Assembly: GCF_910592395.1 (NCBI RefSeq)
Contig: NC_088324.1
Coordinates: forward strand, 16,022,953-16,086,952
DNA length: 64,000 bases
From: Lineus longissimus
Taxonomy: Eukaryota; Nemertea; Pilidiophora; Heteronemertea; Lineidae
Direction: 5' to 3'
Made by a program: the position numbers and the translations under genes. The notes under the pieces were generated by a model. It worked only from the letters and a program-made list of their open reading frames with translations, did no database searches and was not told where the DNA came from. Numbering within the stretch: position 1 is the stretch's first letter; every line of letters starts with the position of its first letter. Of this stretch, positions 36,246 through 51,000 are shown piece after piece.

Positions 36246-39200
36246 TTTATTAGCCTTCTATAACAAGAGTTTCCCCACAATCATTAACGAGTGACATGAA
36301 ACCAAGTCAAACATATACAGCCATACACTGCGTCACAAAACATTTCGGGCCATTTTAGTTCTAAATACAAATTCAAGTTCTTCAAACTGCTCCCACAATG
36401 CATTTCCTGTGTAGGAGGTGACATCAGGTGACATCAGGAGATTACACAATACAACGTAAACATGTAAGCTGCATGTAGTACATGTATGGTGGATTCATCT
36501 CGGAGACATGGGGAGATGGCCACAAACTCTTGAAGTGTTTTAGATAATGTAGAACACTTGACTTCTTCGCCACCATTGTTGACATTTGGCCAAACATTTT
36601 GGGATGCACTGTATGACCTTGACCTAATTTGTTTGTAGATCATTCACACAGCAACACCCATTACATATCATTTAGCATGTTAGCTTTGGGATGTTGTGAA
36701 ATAACTGCATTTTGAACTTGAAGGAAACCCTACATAGAAAACGACATGTTTACTCTAGAATTAAATAGAAATCAGATATTCTGTTAAATATTTTACCGTT
36801 ATCACCAAACAGAAGTCTGACTCTCCAAAACTCAAACGAGCTAGCACACATATCGCTAGGTTGAGAAAAATCCCCTAGCAAATTTGGTTGCTATGGAAAT
36901 GGTCGCCATGAAAAAACATCATTTCATGGTAAAACATGTGAACAAAAAGATTATGCTAAAAGCCACTAAAATGAATTGCAATTGTAACTGTAATAAATGA
37001 TTGGTAAATGTAGGACCAACACCTAGGGGTTTCCTTGACAACTCTGTCACCATGGCAACCAAATCCACAGAAACCATATAGAATTGTGTACACTTTAGAC
37101 AATACTGGACGTGTACTGTTGAACTTTACGAACCTATAACCACCGACACGTAATGCTAACACAACAGGACACTAGTCTTACACTACTTAACATGGGCAAA
37201 ACAAAGCGGGACAACTACCAGGACTAATAACAAGACTTGAAATCACACAGAAAATAATCCTCTTGGCCGCGGTATTCAAACCAGGATACGATTTGGCTCA
37301 ACCTTTGGACAAAAGAGTCCATATGACACATGTGTATCAGTACACATGGGTCCTCTTCTTGTGATTAATACCGCTGACAGCATGAGCTCTGTTTGAATAA
37401 CTCGGCCGGACATGGCAGACTTAAGACTGGAAGTTTAAGAAAATACGAACACGGTCAATAAGTGGATTCTAATGAAGACAGGCCCTAACCCCCAATTCCC
37501 TTTGTAGACTCTTCTGGTTATTGAATTAGAAGAGTCCATTTAGGAAAACGGGGTGTTAAGGTCAACTGGATTGTGTTAAGTCTGAAATGATTCCATCTGA
37601 GTGATTAATGGCTCACTTTGGCATGCTTGATTGAATGAACACTACTTAGTATTGTAACTTGTAACATATTACGCTCCACAGAAGCATAACAAACCATCAG
37701 TCACACTTCATTAAGGCAGATAGCACACTGTGCCTTAGTAAGGGAAAGAATCGTGGAAGGGATTTGTTTTAAGTTTCTGAACAAGAAAGTTGGGTATTTT
37801 TTGACGTAATATGACAAACACATGTAAACCAGATGCACCACCGTTACAGATTGGGGTATACAACACTCAACAAAAAGACCGATTTCAAATTCAAAACGTG
37901 GAGAAAAATGACCAAGCTAAAAATGTGTTGATGCTAATCCAACGGACCTCACCGCTTACCCTGAAATCATTCACAGGGACACACGGACGACATCCCAGCA
38001 TCCGTCACCATGGAAACACGATATATACACTCATGAACCGACAACAACTAATTCCTGAGAGCTTGTTTCACACTATACTCAAAACATCAGCGATAAATAA
38101 GTTACACGCGATTAAAAAACTTGACGATTAAGAAACCTGCATGAAATCATGATGCAGCGCCAAAATCCGTGCATTGGAATATTCCAAGTTTGAAAATTCC
38201 GTATTTACATACATTTTACATATATAATTGATATATAATTGTTACAGAGAATGTTAGGTCAATGAAGTGTACATGTCACATGTTATCATGACAGATCAGT
38301 GGACACGGTAAAATATTTTGAAAAATCTTAAAAATAGACTATTTTACACCCAACCCTTTTCTACCCCAAACCCAACATGGCACGAGAGATTGCAAACATG
38401 GCTCTTTATGACCTTGACCTGGCACCAAAACAAACGCTGATTTTGTTTCTTTCAAACGTTCAAAAAAAGACGAATTTTTTAAACTGTTTCCATACCTGGA
38501 AGAACATTGTAAAATGTGACATCAATTACTCACAATTCTTTACAAGTTCTTAGTTTTCTTTTTCTCCAAGGTTGAATGAATTGATCCATCATTTCAAATG
38601 TTCCTCTTTCACAGTTCAGGAACACAGAGAATGAGATAATGCTTTCAATCAAATGAAAAGGCTCAAGATAAAGTGTACTGGCCACAAACACTCCACAATG
38701 AAATAAGGAGGAAGAAAATTTAAGTGTTTTTTACTTCAGCTTAGTATGCACATATGGCTTTACCAAAGTTATAAAGAATGAATCTTTCCCCATATGGCAT
38801 AGCACAGAAAGGAAAGGAAGATAATCCCAGGAATATAAAACATATTGATCAACTATGTTTGTGACACGGACACTGTTTATGGTCACGATATGATCACTTG
38901 AAAATGACACCTTTTTTCAAGGACTCCATATTTGGTTACACTAGAGCAGTCAATTTGAGCAAATAAAGCATAATGAACGCCATAACCCGTCTTCAACCAG
39001 TGGCCCACCGACGCACAAGGGTTAACAGGTGTCAACACACCAAGGTAAAGCTGAGAGAATTAAGGCATGTTAAACAAGATCAACAAAATGTGAACATTTT
39101 TAGCACAGGAGCTAGGAGTCATTTATTGTTACAAGTGATTAAATATATACATGTTTCTAGTATGGCAGTTATTCTAACAAGTTAATGTGTTATCTCCATG

Positions 39201-42009
39201 TCTTACATGACTCTCTCCTTCATCATGTTAATAGATTCATCACATGACTTAAAGCTAATAATGCTCAAAGTATCGTCACACTCAGGATTTTAGAGTTTTT
39301 TCTATATTTATTTCATAAAGTAAATAAATATTTCTACTGGCCAGGTTTCTTCAGATGCTTTATTCCAACTAAGAAATCAAATTCATGGTGTGATGATCAC
39401 GTCTCTGGTGACCAGGAGATCCTCAAATCAACCCCGTCCCAGGATATGACAGATTTTGGCAAAACCAGTTAAGCCTCACCTAATATTAGGTGCCGAGTCA
39501 TAAACCAGCGGGACACAGAAATTAGTAACAAGAGTAACATTGTAGATGTTTCTTCTATACAGTGTAACACAGGACAACCCCCCCATTAAGATTACTAGCG
39601 ACACGGGACAGGACATTGCAGAGCAGCCCTTACACTGCGGCACATGGCCATAAGACAAAACTGAAGACTGGACAGAGCACACATTCATGACTTTGCTGCG
39701 TGTCCCAATCAACAATAGGACATGATGCAAGTTCATGATTGCTCCATAATCTTCGCATATAATATGTCACAATGTGTCTGGTCCATCTGTGACACACAGC
39801 AGACACACCGACAATAGCAACCTGCCAATTAGGACAACTAATTTATGCTTAATTGGCTGTCAATCACTCTACAACAGTACAACCGACGTCAACTGATCAA
39901 GAATAATAAGGTTTTTGAAGCAGAATCGTTCCCCCATTATAACGATGCTTAGTAATAATCTAAACTTCTACAGATTAAAAAAATTCCTTAATGTTGATTA
40001 ACATTTTCAACGTAAATGCCCGTCATGATTTGACTTCCACTGGTAAAAATCGAACTTTGATAAATTGCTAAATTCCATCATTCCCAAGGTTTTCCTCAAA
40101 AATCTTAAAGTTCTCTTCATCACATTGTTTCTGACTGTCAACCATCTTGTGTCACTACCTCCTAATATAATGACTAGTAACAAGGAGATAGACATTGCCA
40201 AAACACTGTAACCATGGTAACCACATAAGAACAGAACAAAGAGTATACACACCCCAGAGACACAATTCCCCAAGTGTAATATGGAAAGTTTGGCCAAAAC
40301 GAGCCACACTCTGTGTAGAGTGATCCATAAGATGTGTATGGGGAGTTGTGTTTCCATGACAATCCATAAAAACCACTAACCATCATAACAATCATGCATA
40401 AAATGGAACGTCCCCAATTACTCAAATTACAAATATTAAAATTCATTGAACGCCCGATGTGCTTCATAGCAAAACACTCTAGTGAAAATGGCACACGAGT
40501 ACAGCAGCCCCTAGTGAGACATCTAGAAAGCGCTGATAACACAAAGGCTTATCTATTCATCCTAGGATCCCTTCTCCAGATACAAGGTTAGAATCGGCCA
40601 ATCTCGCCCTAGGGGGTTATCTGTGCAGTCAATAACAGTAGTCCTGTCAAAGAACAGCTCCTAGGAACAAGGTCAACACAGTGACAATGTTGCCCGATGT
40701 AGCATTCCCTAGGACCAGGTTGAACAATTCATCTTTGGTTTGTCTGCCTTACACCAGAACAGCAAAACATGTAGCGACTAATCCAAGCGTGAGTTTGAGT
40801 GAGAACGGCACCAGACATACAAATCAATTTCAAATACAACATTTTTGCAATTATTTTGGTGCGAGACAAACATATTCATGTGATCCTCAAACTCAAACTT
40901 GGACTGTCGACATTAGCACAACCAATGCTGGTTTCAAGATGGCACATGTAAATATCACACCCAAAGTAAGAACCCTTTGTTACATCAAGTGATTAGAAAA
41001 TCATGATTCACTCAACAAAATTATGCAAGAATTAGACAAATTGAACAGTAGTTTTGAGGTGAGCTTGCGAGGAATTCTGATAGTACACAGCCACGATGAC
41101 CAGCCAGACAGTCGCCCTGCAGAAAGATGAAAGTACATGTAAAGAGGAGAGTAATATTCCACCAGTCATAGGACTGGCTTCTTGTTGTAAAAGTCATCTT
41201 TCAAGTCTTTAGGAATGTTCCAATGACAAAGCAACTGTTCAAGGATGATCAGAGGCATTATACATCAACCCGATGTAAGCATTATTTTTAACAAACTCGA
41301 CTCGCGTCTCCAGGAAGTATCCACTGTCTACGGATGAATACCCGTCCATCTTTAAAACAGTTGTGATCCGTCAAAATAAACATTGCTCTATTGATGTCAA
41401 TATCTGACACATCAGTTTTTCTGTGATGACATCATCTCCATTTCCACCCTAGGTATATCTAGTTTCCCACATTTGCCCAAATCACTCAACAGGAAAACCT
41501 CGACACTGTGGCACAAACAACAGTCACAAATACACATTACTTAGAATTCCTTCGTTCCAGCAGAATTCTAACTTAGCAGTGAATTAGTTCTAAGGCAGTT
41601 AAGATCTCGCGTCCCCTATTGTCAGGACAAGGGATCATATGATCCCAGACCACCAGCAACAGAGATAACGTGTCTGACCTTTCAAGCGCTGACAGTCACC
41701 GCAGGCAACCACATCTTGTGTAATTCAGCAAGCTGACCAATCATCACACCTAATGATCACAAGTCTCCATCATTACGAGAATAATGTCCAAGATCACGTT
41801 TATCTGGTCGGAATAATATTGTGCGCCATTCTCTCGGCAGCATCCCGCTGTCAGCAAACCAAATCTGGAGAGTACTGGTCGGCGTGGCATGCCCAAGCAT
41901 GAACACAACACACAAAACACTCACTAGGGGTCTCCACCTGTACAATACATACAGCACCCTCTAGTGGCAATGACAATCATCAAAACCTAATGGCTAATGG
42001 TCTTTCAAA
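36246..42009 (-). other. Gene-free stretch, possibly the long 3' UTR of NR5A
   Basis: No coding exon, tandem array or recognisable mobile element is seen over 5.8 kb, unlike the repeat-rich neighbourhood. On the minus strand it directly follows the NR5A stop. A canonical AATAAA (plus 36246-36251) lies near its far end. There is a Pumilio-like TGTAAATA (minus strand; plus 38202-38209), as well as two copies of AGGTCAAGGTCATA (plus 36612-36625 and 38407-38420). The lack of repeats and the polyA signal suggest a long 3' UTR, but transcript evidence is needed. Confidence 0.35.
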
Positions 42010-45000
42010 TCATTTCCGTTTCGAGTGTAACATTTCTAATAGCAGTGTCTGACCAAGCACTTCTCCAGTCACATGTTTTTGATACAGGTATTCCTCCACT
42101 CGTATGCTAATGATGCGAACCTCGGGTAAGCGCAGCAACAATTGTCCAAACTTATCCTTCATGTCAGGATAGAATCGTATGCAGTATTCCATCAAGGCGG
42201 CATTGATCTGTTCCTGGCTCCTCTCTACAAAGTGACGTTCCTCCAGACCGATGATATCTGAAAATAACACATCTGAAAATATTCAAGCAAACCGAAAAAT
42301 AAGCATTGGGCAGAGAATGAGGAAAACATGTCACAGCAAATCAACAGGGCAGTTACTCATTATAAATAAAGACTTAACTGCCACAGACACTCACTCATGT
42401 TAGTGATGTGTGTAGCTTGTGATTGAGCACAAAGAACAACTTGGAACTCAAACATTACAGAGAGATCTGCGACACAAGTTTTAATAAACAGGACAGAATC
42501 CGTACAAATATCTAATTAATCTAAGCCGATGATTTTATCATTATGATTTATTGTGTGAGCACCAGGGGTCTCCACTTACCAGGGTTTAGCAGCACTAAGA
42601 ACTTCATACACACATAGTCATTGATGTCAAACTTCAACTCGGCAAACTTCTTGATGAGTTCGATTAAACGTGTTTTCACATCTGACAAGCCAAGCCGAGG
42701 CAGAAAGTCCAGGTGGTCCATACTGTCTAGATTATGAAAGTTGATGTAATGTGGTTCTCGGTCCGTGTTTAAATTCTGAAATGGAAGGACAGTGTGTTGT
42801 TAATGCTGGTGGGGCTACTGCAGTCAATCAAGTTTTGCAAGACCTCCGTAGTAGCCCTGAGGGAGTCATCTTGGCCCTGAGGGACTCATCTTGGCCCAGA
42901 GGGAGTCATCTTGGCCCTGAGGGACTCATCTTAGCCCTGAGGGAGTCATCTTGGCTGCACCTGTATCTAGGCTTAATCAGCTGTGACAGATAACTAACTG
43001 AAGGGAAAGCACAGGAGCTAATTGCTTGCTCGAAGTTCACCATCAACTATTAAACTCGGGAGGGTCGGGCTCCCTCCGCGTGTGGGAAAGACATTCCACA
43101 TTTTCCCTGCAGCACGTACCTGAAGCGTTCCGTTCCTGATGGCAGACACAAATCTGAACACGTATTCTATAATCAGCAACTCGCTCCAACAGTTCTGTAA
43201 GAGCTTCATTTGATCCTCGACCTACAATAGAACCAGTCAATTACTCACAAGAACAGAATCCCCTCGTCTATATGCCTCCGAGTGCACAACCATCAGTGAT
43301 CCTTGACAACAAAGCACTCTTGGGAATCAGCAGATATCACCCAAACACATACTCCAAACAGGAGCACCTTGGTCCAGGTGACCAGACTTAGCAGCTTTTG
43401 CCAATTTCAGGCATGAAGACCCATGTTGCTTTGAAAGAGCATGAGAGCTGTGTCCACTGTATCATGAAAGCCCAGACTTCAGCCAACCACATCATCTCCC
43501 GCACTACAACTATAACTTGATGATGACTCAGTACAAGATGGTCTGATACATACCTTTAACTCCTTGAAGAAGCTTGACGCACGCGCCCACTCTACCAGCA
43601 GAAACAAGCAGTGATCCGCCAGCTTACACAGACCAATCACAAGGTCGCGTTTTGGTTTCAAATCGCACGCCATGAACTGATATTGAGCAAAGGTGATCAC
43701 CTTCTCCTGAATGTCCTTCTCATTTAGCTCGTGCACTTTCATCTGATTGATGAGATGTGGCACGATACGCATTGTCTGCATGACGTGAGGGTGCAGTGGT
43801 GCCACCATCTCACCGTTCGAATGAGGTAGATACTGAGGATGCTGGCCGTAGATGGCCATTTGACGGTTGCTCGTCATCGACATGTCACACTTGAGGTCAT
43901 CGCCTGGGATCTGATACGCCGTCAGAATGTGTGCCTGCTGACGGAGCTGCTGCTGTTTTATGGCACGGTCTCGTTTATACATGGGACCAAACTTATTGCG
44001 ACCACCTCGCATTCGGTCCTGTCTGACAGCTGCAAAGATGGATGAGTGTCGTAAGTGGAATGTTACGGCTTATTAATCAGGGCCTGGTTATTAATCAGAG
44101 CCTGGTTATTAATCAGGGCCTGGTTATTAATCAGGGCCTGGTTATTAATCAGGGCCTGGTTATTAATCAGGGCCTGATTGCTCCATCAGCATTGGTAGTA
44201 ACGTTAGTGTTAACACCTTAATTCTAAATGAAATCAACTGAAGGAGAAGACACTTGGCTGAGCTGGTACCGGCGTTGGCTGAGCTGGTACTGGCGTTGGC
44301 TGAGCTGGTACTGGCGTTGGCTGAGCTGGTACTGGCGTTGCCTGAGCCGTAACTGGCATTAGTCTCTTACGCCCACTGAGCCACTGGGCCCAGCTTGGAA
44401 ATTATCAGAAAGTGCTTTGTGAATTCTAATGAATGATCAGGTCAATAGGTGGTGTTTTAACATTCGTGGACAAATTTCCATCATCTTCACTCGGTGCCAG
44501 CATATCACAACAAATCTGGGTGTAAAAGTCAATATCAATTTTGAGACACTGAGTCTCCACCTGCCTTCCCGCATATTTTATATTTTGGAGTTGTTAAGTG
44601 ACGACTGCACCCACATAAGATCTGCCCTTACAATAAACAACATCTGTTGGATACGTAATATACACATCCAGCCCTCAGCACACTCTCATATATGAGCAAT
44701 TCATTATTCTAACATCCATTAGACGGACACCAGGAGGGACTAGATGCCTACGACCCATATCCTTTGACCAACCAACCACCCGCATGTTACACCACTTCTC
44801 ATTTTTAATGTCGGGGTTTGTTCAAAAATATTTTGATTATTCTACTATGAACTGCCATTTTACAAATTCTATATCAGCATTTAAACCAAAATTACTCCAT
44901 AACTCTTGCAATGAACCCGTATATTGCGCAACTTTTCAACCAAAAGCCCCCATGTTTTTGTGATTTCTTAATTTTTGATATCATTTAAACGCTTCAAATT

Positions 45001-48000
45001 CTCACTAATAGTTTGAATCAAAGTCTAATGATGAGACTTTACATAACACGTTATCACACTTAATCTCCACGCACCCATATCTGCTAGGCTCCAAGCATCA
45101 GCTACAACAGCATAACTATACCTAAGTACTTGTGTACCTGGTGTTGTACACATGAGCTTAACTCTTACTTCCTGATGTAAACGCCAGAAGAGTATGAGGG
45201 AGTTTACCAGGACGTGTTGTCCTTGATGTTGAGTCCTAACGGTGACATGGTGCGCAGGCGATGGATCCAGGAAGACTCTCTGGAGAGTCTAGTGGCCTTA
45301 GTGGTTGTGCCATCTGGAGCGATGTAATTCGAGGACGTGGATGGAGATGTCCTGGAGGCCATGGTGGTCTGGGAGATTTCAACCTCCCAGACCACCATGG
45401 CCTCCAGGACATCTCCATCCACGTCCTCGAATTACATCGCTCCAGATGGCACAACCACTAAGGCCACTAGACTCTCCAGAGAGTCTTCCTGGATCCATCG
45501 CCTGCGCACCATGTCACCGTTAGGACTCAACATCAAGGACAACACGTCCTGGTAAACTCCCTCATACTCTTCTGGCGTTTACATCAGGAAGTAAGAGTTA
45601 AGCTCATGTGTACAACACCAAGTACACAGGTTCAGACCCTGTGTACCAGGTTCAGACCCTGTGTACCAGGTTCAGACCCTGTCTTTTACAATGAGACACA
45701 GAATGCCACAGACTTCACAATGGTCCATATTAGTCAGAGCCTAATATCTGTTTTCATGGTTTCAACGTGACCTCGGCTTACCTTCTAATTTCATTCCAAC
45801 ATTAAGACACTTTTGGAAACGGCAATACGGACAGCGTTTTCTTTGGCTTTTATCGATGAGGCAGCTTCGGTTGTCAACACACGAGTACACCTTCTTATTC
45901 TGAACGGTCCGTTTGAAGAAACCTGCAGGGAGAGAAACACATGAGGTTTCCAGACTAAGAGTGTCACTGGGCTGGAAGCCGGTGGCATCCAACTTATTTG
46001 TTCTGTCTCCTAAGGGAAAGAAATACTGTGCGTAATGATGAAGACAGGAATGTATCTGTGACAATATGAGGTAAAGATTGTCTTCCCTGGGACCAGACTA
46101 CATTGGGTTCCATGAGTACACTGCTCCCTCTATACTACATGTATGTCACTGTGAATTACTGACGGCCATCGGAACCTCACAGGACTCTGTAACCATGGCA
46201 ACAGATATAGAGGCTGAATTTGGCATTGCAGCCGGAAATAGGGAAAAACAGGCCATGATCAAATAATCCAACTAATCATAACCTGACGAAATAATGGCAT
46301 GAAAACACCTGACGAAAAGTGCAAATAATCTGTGTTTGCACTGCATTGCTCAATTCATATGGAACAAATCACGATCGTTTTATCAACAGATCAAGCTGTT
46401 CAATTACAGCAATAACATCATGTATTAACTCACAAGTCAGCTCTGGCCAAAGTTAGGTATCATGTATGTGAAGGAACTCAGCCAGCTGGAATCTCTATTT
46501 GGCCATAACTGGTCCCACACAGAAATGCCAGCGATACACATAAGCAGAGCCCTCTATACTCACCTTTACAACTCTCACAGGTGAGCAGACCGTAGTGGTA
46601 TCCGGACACCTTGTCACCACACACGGGACACAACTCCTCGATGCCAAACTTGACATCTGGTGGGTACTGCGAGTATTCACTGACGGAGTTACATGATGGT
46701 AACGCCACCGTCATGTTAGATGAGGTAACTAAAACGAGAAAGGATAGGACTGGTTAAAGATTTGGAAGGTTAGTGTAGATGACTATATGAACAGACTGGA
46801 AAGTGTCAAGCCTGACAGAAAGGATTAGCCAAAGAAGAAGACTGGGACGACTGGTTCATCACTCCTGAAAACTCCCTCTTCACTATGTTGGAAGCATCCG
46901 TCTCTCAGGGACAGGGATGTCTTAGGGTCAAGATGAGGCTGATGGGCCTAGTCAGAGTAATCAAATGGCTGATGATTGAAGTTCTTCAAGGGCCAATCAT
47001 GAAGTGAGTGCATGTCAACCTAAATGGAAGGAGCTCAGATTCACATGGCTAAAGTTAAATACAAAAACAAAGTCTTTTCATTCTGTGTGGAGGAGTATTC
47101 TGAATACCCCATGAATAGTTTAGTCAAAAGAGACAATGCCCCATGTACTTGCTGAGGGGTCTACAGATAATAAGGGATTAAAACATACCTGATTGGACAT
47201 GAATGAATATGAGCAGGATTCAAACATTACCCTGCTGGTCACACATCGTTTGACAGCCAAGAAGTAAACAACATTGAAGGAAATGAACCAGCAAACATTG
47301 GCCTCATTGTTTTTTGAGTGTCCTTCTCAAGGTGAGGCCATTCAGCTCCAAGGCGAAATCAGCCAAGCACCAATTCCACTAGACACATTGGTCGGAATCC
47401 CAATAAAACTACGCAAGACCAGCATGGATCCTGGCCTTTGGGAAAGGCTTGGTAAGATTCAGGATTGGAGAGGGCTAAATACCAGTGTCAAACAAGGACC
47501 CACAACGTTTGACAGGAAGGTTGTGGTCAGGCCTGATTAGTGCCGTCCATCATGGATGGACCAGGACCCATAGGAGAGGCAGGATTGGAGAGAGCTAAAT
47601 ACCAGGGCCAAACAAGGACCCAGCGTCTGACGAGAAAGTCCCGACTTACCATCATATGTGTGAGTGTACATGCAGTCACACATGATCACAGAGTTGAATC
47701 ACACACAAATAGGCCTCGAATCACAGTTGAACAAATGATGCCAGATTCAAATCTAAAGTGTTGACAATTATGATATTTGAGGGTATATGACATGCGATTA
47801 GACAATGCCATGGCGACAGATTATTAATTACGCCAACTCCTGTTAATTACACTGAATACTGGTACTGTTACCTTAGGTACGCTGGTAGTTGAGAAATGGT
47901 GGCAGCCATATTACCCTTACCATAACAAACTTTACTGGCATGGCCAAATTGTGCGCGCATGTGATGCTGGGGGCTATGATGACTCAAATAAGGGCAGTCT

Positions 48001-51000
48001 AACCTTTGAGGATCACACTTGCCAGACCGCTCACAACTCAAACTGTTACACGGATCCATCAAAACAAGATGAAATGCCCACTTTCACCTCCGAGAAATAA
48101 ATCATCTCTGGTCGTTTTCTTTCAAACAAAACCCGGAAAGTAAAACTGACAATGTTCGTCTAATGGAAATTAATGACCTGAAACTAGCGGTTATGATGCG
48201 GCATCTCGATGAGGGTTAGGAGGCGTGCGCTGGGATGCCAGCTCAGCTCTGAGTAGTTATCAACACAGTAAACTTAGATTGTATCAAACAACTGCAAGGT
48301 TGGTCCAACCTGCTCTCAAGCAGACCAACATGTGGCACTTTCTATACATGGGATATTGCAACCGCAACAATCGAAAAACAGCCCATTCAAAAGATTTCGA
48401 GAGAGATATCGATCACTGGATGTTCATAACTAGAGTACATGTACTCTCATCACACAAGCCTGGGACTGCAGCTGTTGGAAGCAGACCTACGTCTCTCATC
48501 TTTATCCATCATCACCACTCATACCACATGGTGTCAGATTCAGAGGAGACCTATTGTCGACTTTTTGGGATAGTTCAAATGTCGATTCAAACATTTCAAA
48601 TGAAAACACATATTTTAACCATAAAACGTTCTGCAGCAAGGACAGAATTTTCTCTATCGCTTGAACAATAAATCAGCAAATTCACCAAAACTGGCAGAGT
48701 AACAGCAACTACTTCATGGTTGACAGTATCTAACATGTCGGGTTGACTGACATCTCCTAGAAGAGATCAATTACATGGCAAGTTGTTAACATCAGTTTAC
48801 CTCTTGGAAAGCTGTGGGAACACCAAGTGAAAGACCGACAAGGCAACATATTGATAAATTCCTGAACTCACCAAAGCAGTCTACACTCCAAAGTCCACAC
48901 AAGTTTACATTCAATCCCTAGATGGAGTTCAGCAACTGAGGCAATATCAAACTGAAACTCCCATCACGGACAGTTCCATCAGAGGCCAGCTATACTTGGT
49001 TGCGGTCGACACACATGCGATGTGATCACAACTTTGTCCAGGTCACGTGACACGTCACATAAAGGACATCATCATCCAGCCGCAGCCACCCCCACCAAAT
49101 ACCCAAGATGCATTTTAAACGACAAAGACCCAACGATACAATGGCCACACTGCCAGTGAACCTAACGTTATGACAACTTGGGCACGTCGGAAAGAAAGGG
49201 TGGCTTTTTGTACGAGGAGACTTAGCGGTCTTCTTGGTCTGGCTGCGTTCCGGACCGCCCTTCTTACCAAGACACACAGACAGTCATCAAGTCGTCTTGT
49301 GTTTTCTCCGTGACTGCCACAAAGGGTTTCCCAATCGTTAATATTGAGGTCACTGGTAAAAACTCGATTATATCGTTTGCCAGGGACAGCAGCATGACAC
49401 GAGGTCAGGTCTCGGCTCATAACAATGCCAGCATCACAAGAGACTGATGAAGGGCTGATCACGATGTTAACAGAGAACGAGTCTTTATCTTCTTCATGAT
49501 TGAATGTGAGCACAATGGGTTAATGGCGCCGGCTTCCCAATAGATGGTCACTATCATGAAGCAGTTACAAAGGTGACAAAAAGAAGGGAACCAAGGGGGA
49601 TTTCAGGCAGGGTTCAAAGTTTTCTTTTTGATTTGTGGGAGAAAGTTCCAGGCATTGAATTCCATCTTGATCCTTTCAATTGGTTTGATCTTGATAAATG
49701 GAAGCGACAAACCTTTGTGGTCCCACATAATATATTTTGAGGTGGATATCTGCATTCTTGGGCGGAATGTCCATTTTGAATTGTGGGAGAATATCCTATC
49801 CTTGGAACTCATGCAATAGAAATGAATAGCTCATACTGGCTTTTCTTGAGCACATCAAGTGTTTATGACTGAAGCTTTTGAAAACATTCTCACAATTCAT
49901 AACAACAATGTCCTCTGTAAGTACTGTCACCCGGTAATGGTCACAAAGCCAAAAGTTTGCCAATTTGCTTATTTTTCAATTCGCATGGAGAAAATTCCGA
50001 GCTGGCTGCCATATTTATTGGTTGCATTGGAGTTGAAATTGCCTCAAAATGTGAAAATCAAATGGTTGCCATCATTACCTGGTTTATATAACCTGGTTGA
50101 CACTACCTGGTTGACACTACCTGGTTGACACTACCTGGCTGACACTACCTGGTTGACACTACCTGGTTGACACTACCTGGTTGACACTACCTGGTTGACA
50201 CTACCTGGTTGACACTACCTGGTTGACACTACCCGGTTGACACGACCCGGTTGACACTACCCGGCTGACACTACCTGGTTGACACTACCCGGTTGACACT
50301 ACCTGGTTGACACTACCTGGTTGACACTACCTGGTTTAATACAGTACCTGGTTTACAACCTAGAAACCCATACCATTTTCATACAACTTTCACACTTTCA
50401 TTTTGTAACTGAAATTGAAACTTATGGAAGTGGTGTAAGCTTTGACGTACCTTGTGAAACTGTTCCCGGCGAATGGCTCATATTAGACATTGAGTCGCCA
50501 TGAGGTGAAGCTGCAAAGATACGAGAGAAAAATGTCACAGAACATTTTTGAGGCGACACTAGAGGCGGTGCTCTAAATGTCTGGTTTCACAGACGGTGCT
50601 AAAGTACAGAGAGGAACACGGGCCTAAGGACCGAGAGGAACACTGGCCAAACGATCGAGAGGAATACTGGCCATCACAGTGCTGAAGAACGAGTCTTGTC
50701 CCAAGTTATGTACATACCATGTCTCTTGGAGAACGTGCTCCTGTAGCACACCAATGAAGATGACGAGAAGAGACAAAAGACCATGCTTACAACAATGCTG
50801 CTCTAGGTACTATGAGTACTCGAGACTGGCACAGGCAGTGCCACATGAACTTTATCAAGTACATTCTCCCTCATGCCACCAGGATTAGAGCAGACACTAT
50901 GTAAATGTGAACTCTATAAATCATATTGAGTCTCAAACCAAATAAGCAAGGCTCCCCATGACTGGTCCAGTAACATTAGATTCAGAAATATGCAGTCTAT

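Noticed and set aside
45204-45555. Mirror open frames on both strands with identical translations
   Set aside because: They mirror each other because of the inverted repeat. They represent a broken retroelement tail, not host genes.
49026-49513. Minus-strand open frames in an NR5A intron (132 and 83 codons)
   Set aside because: No domain, no consistent donor in the right phase, and no codon-like composition that I can see.
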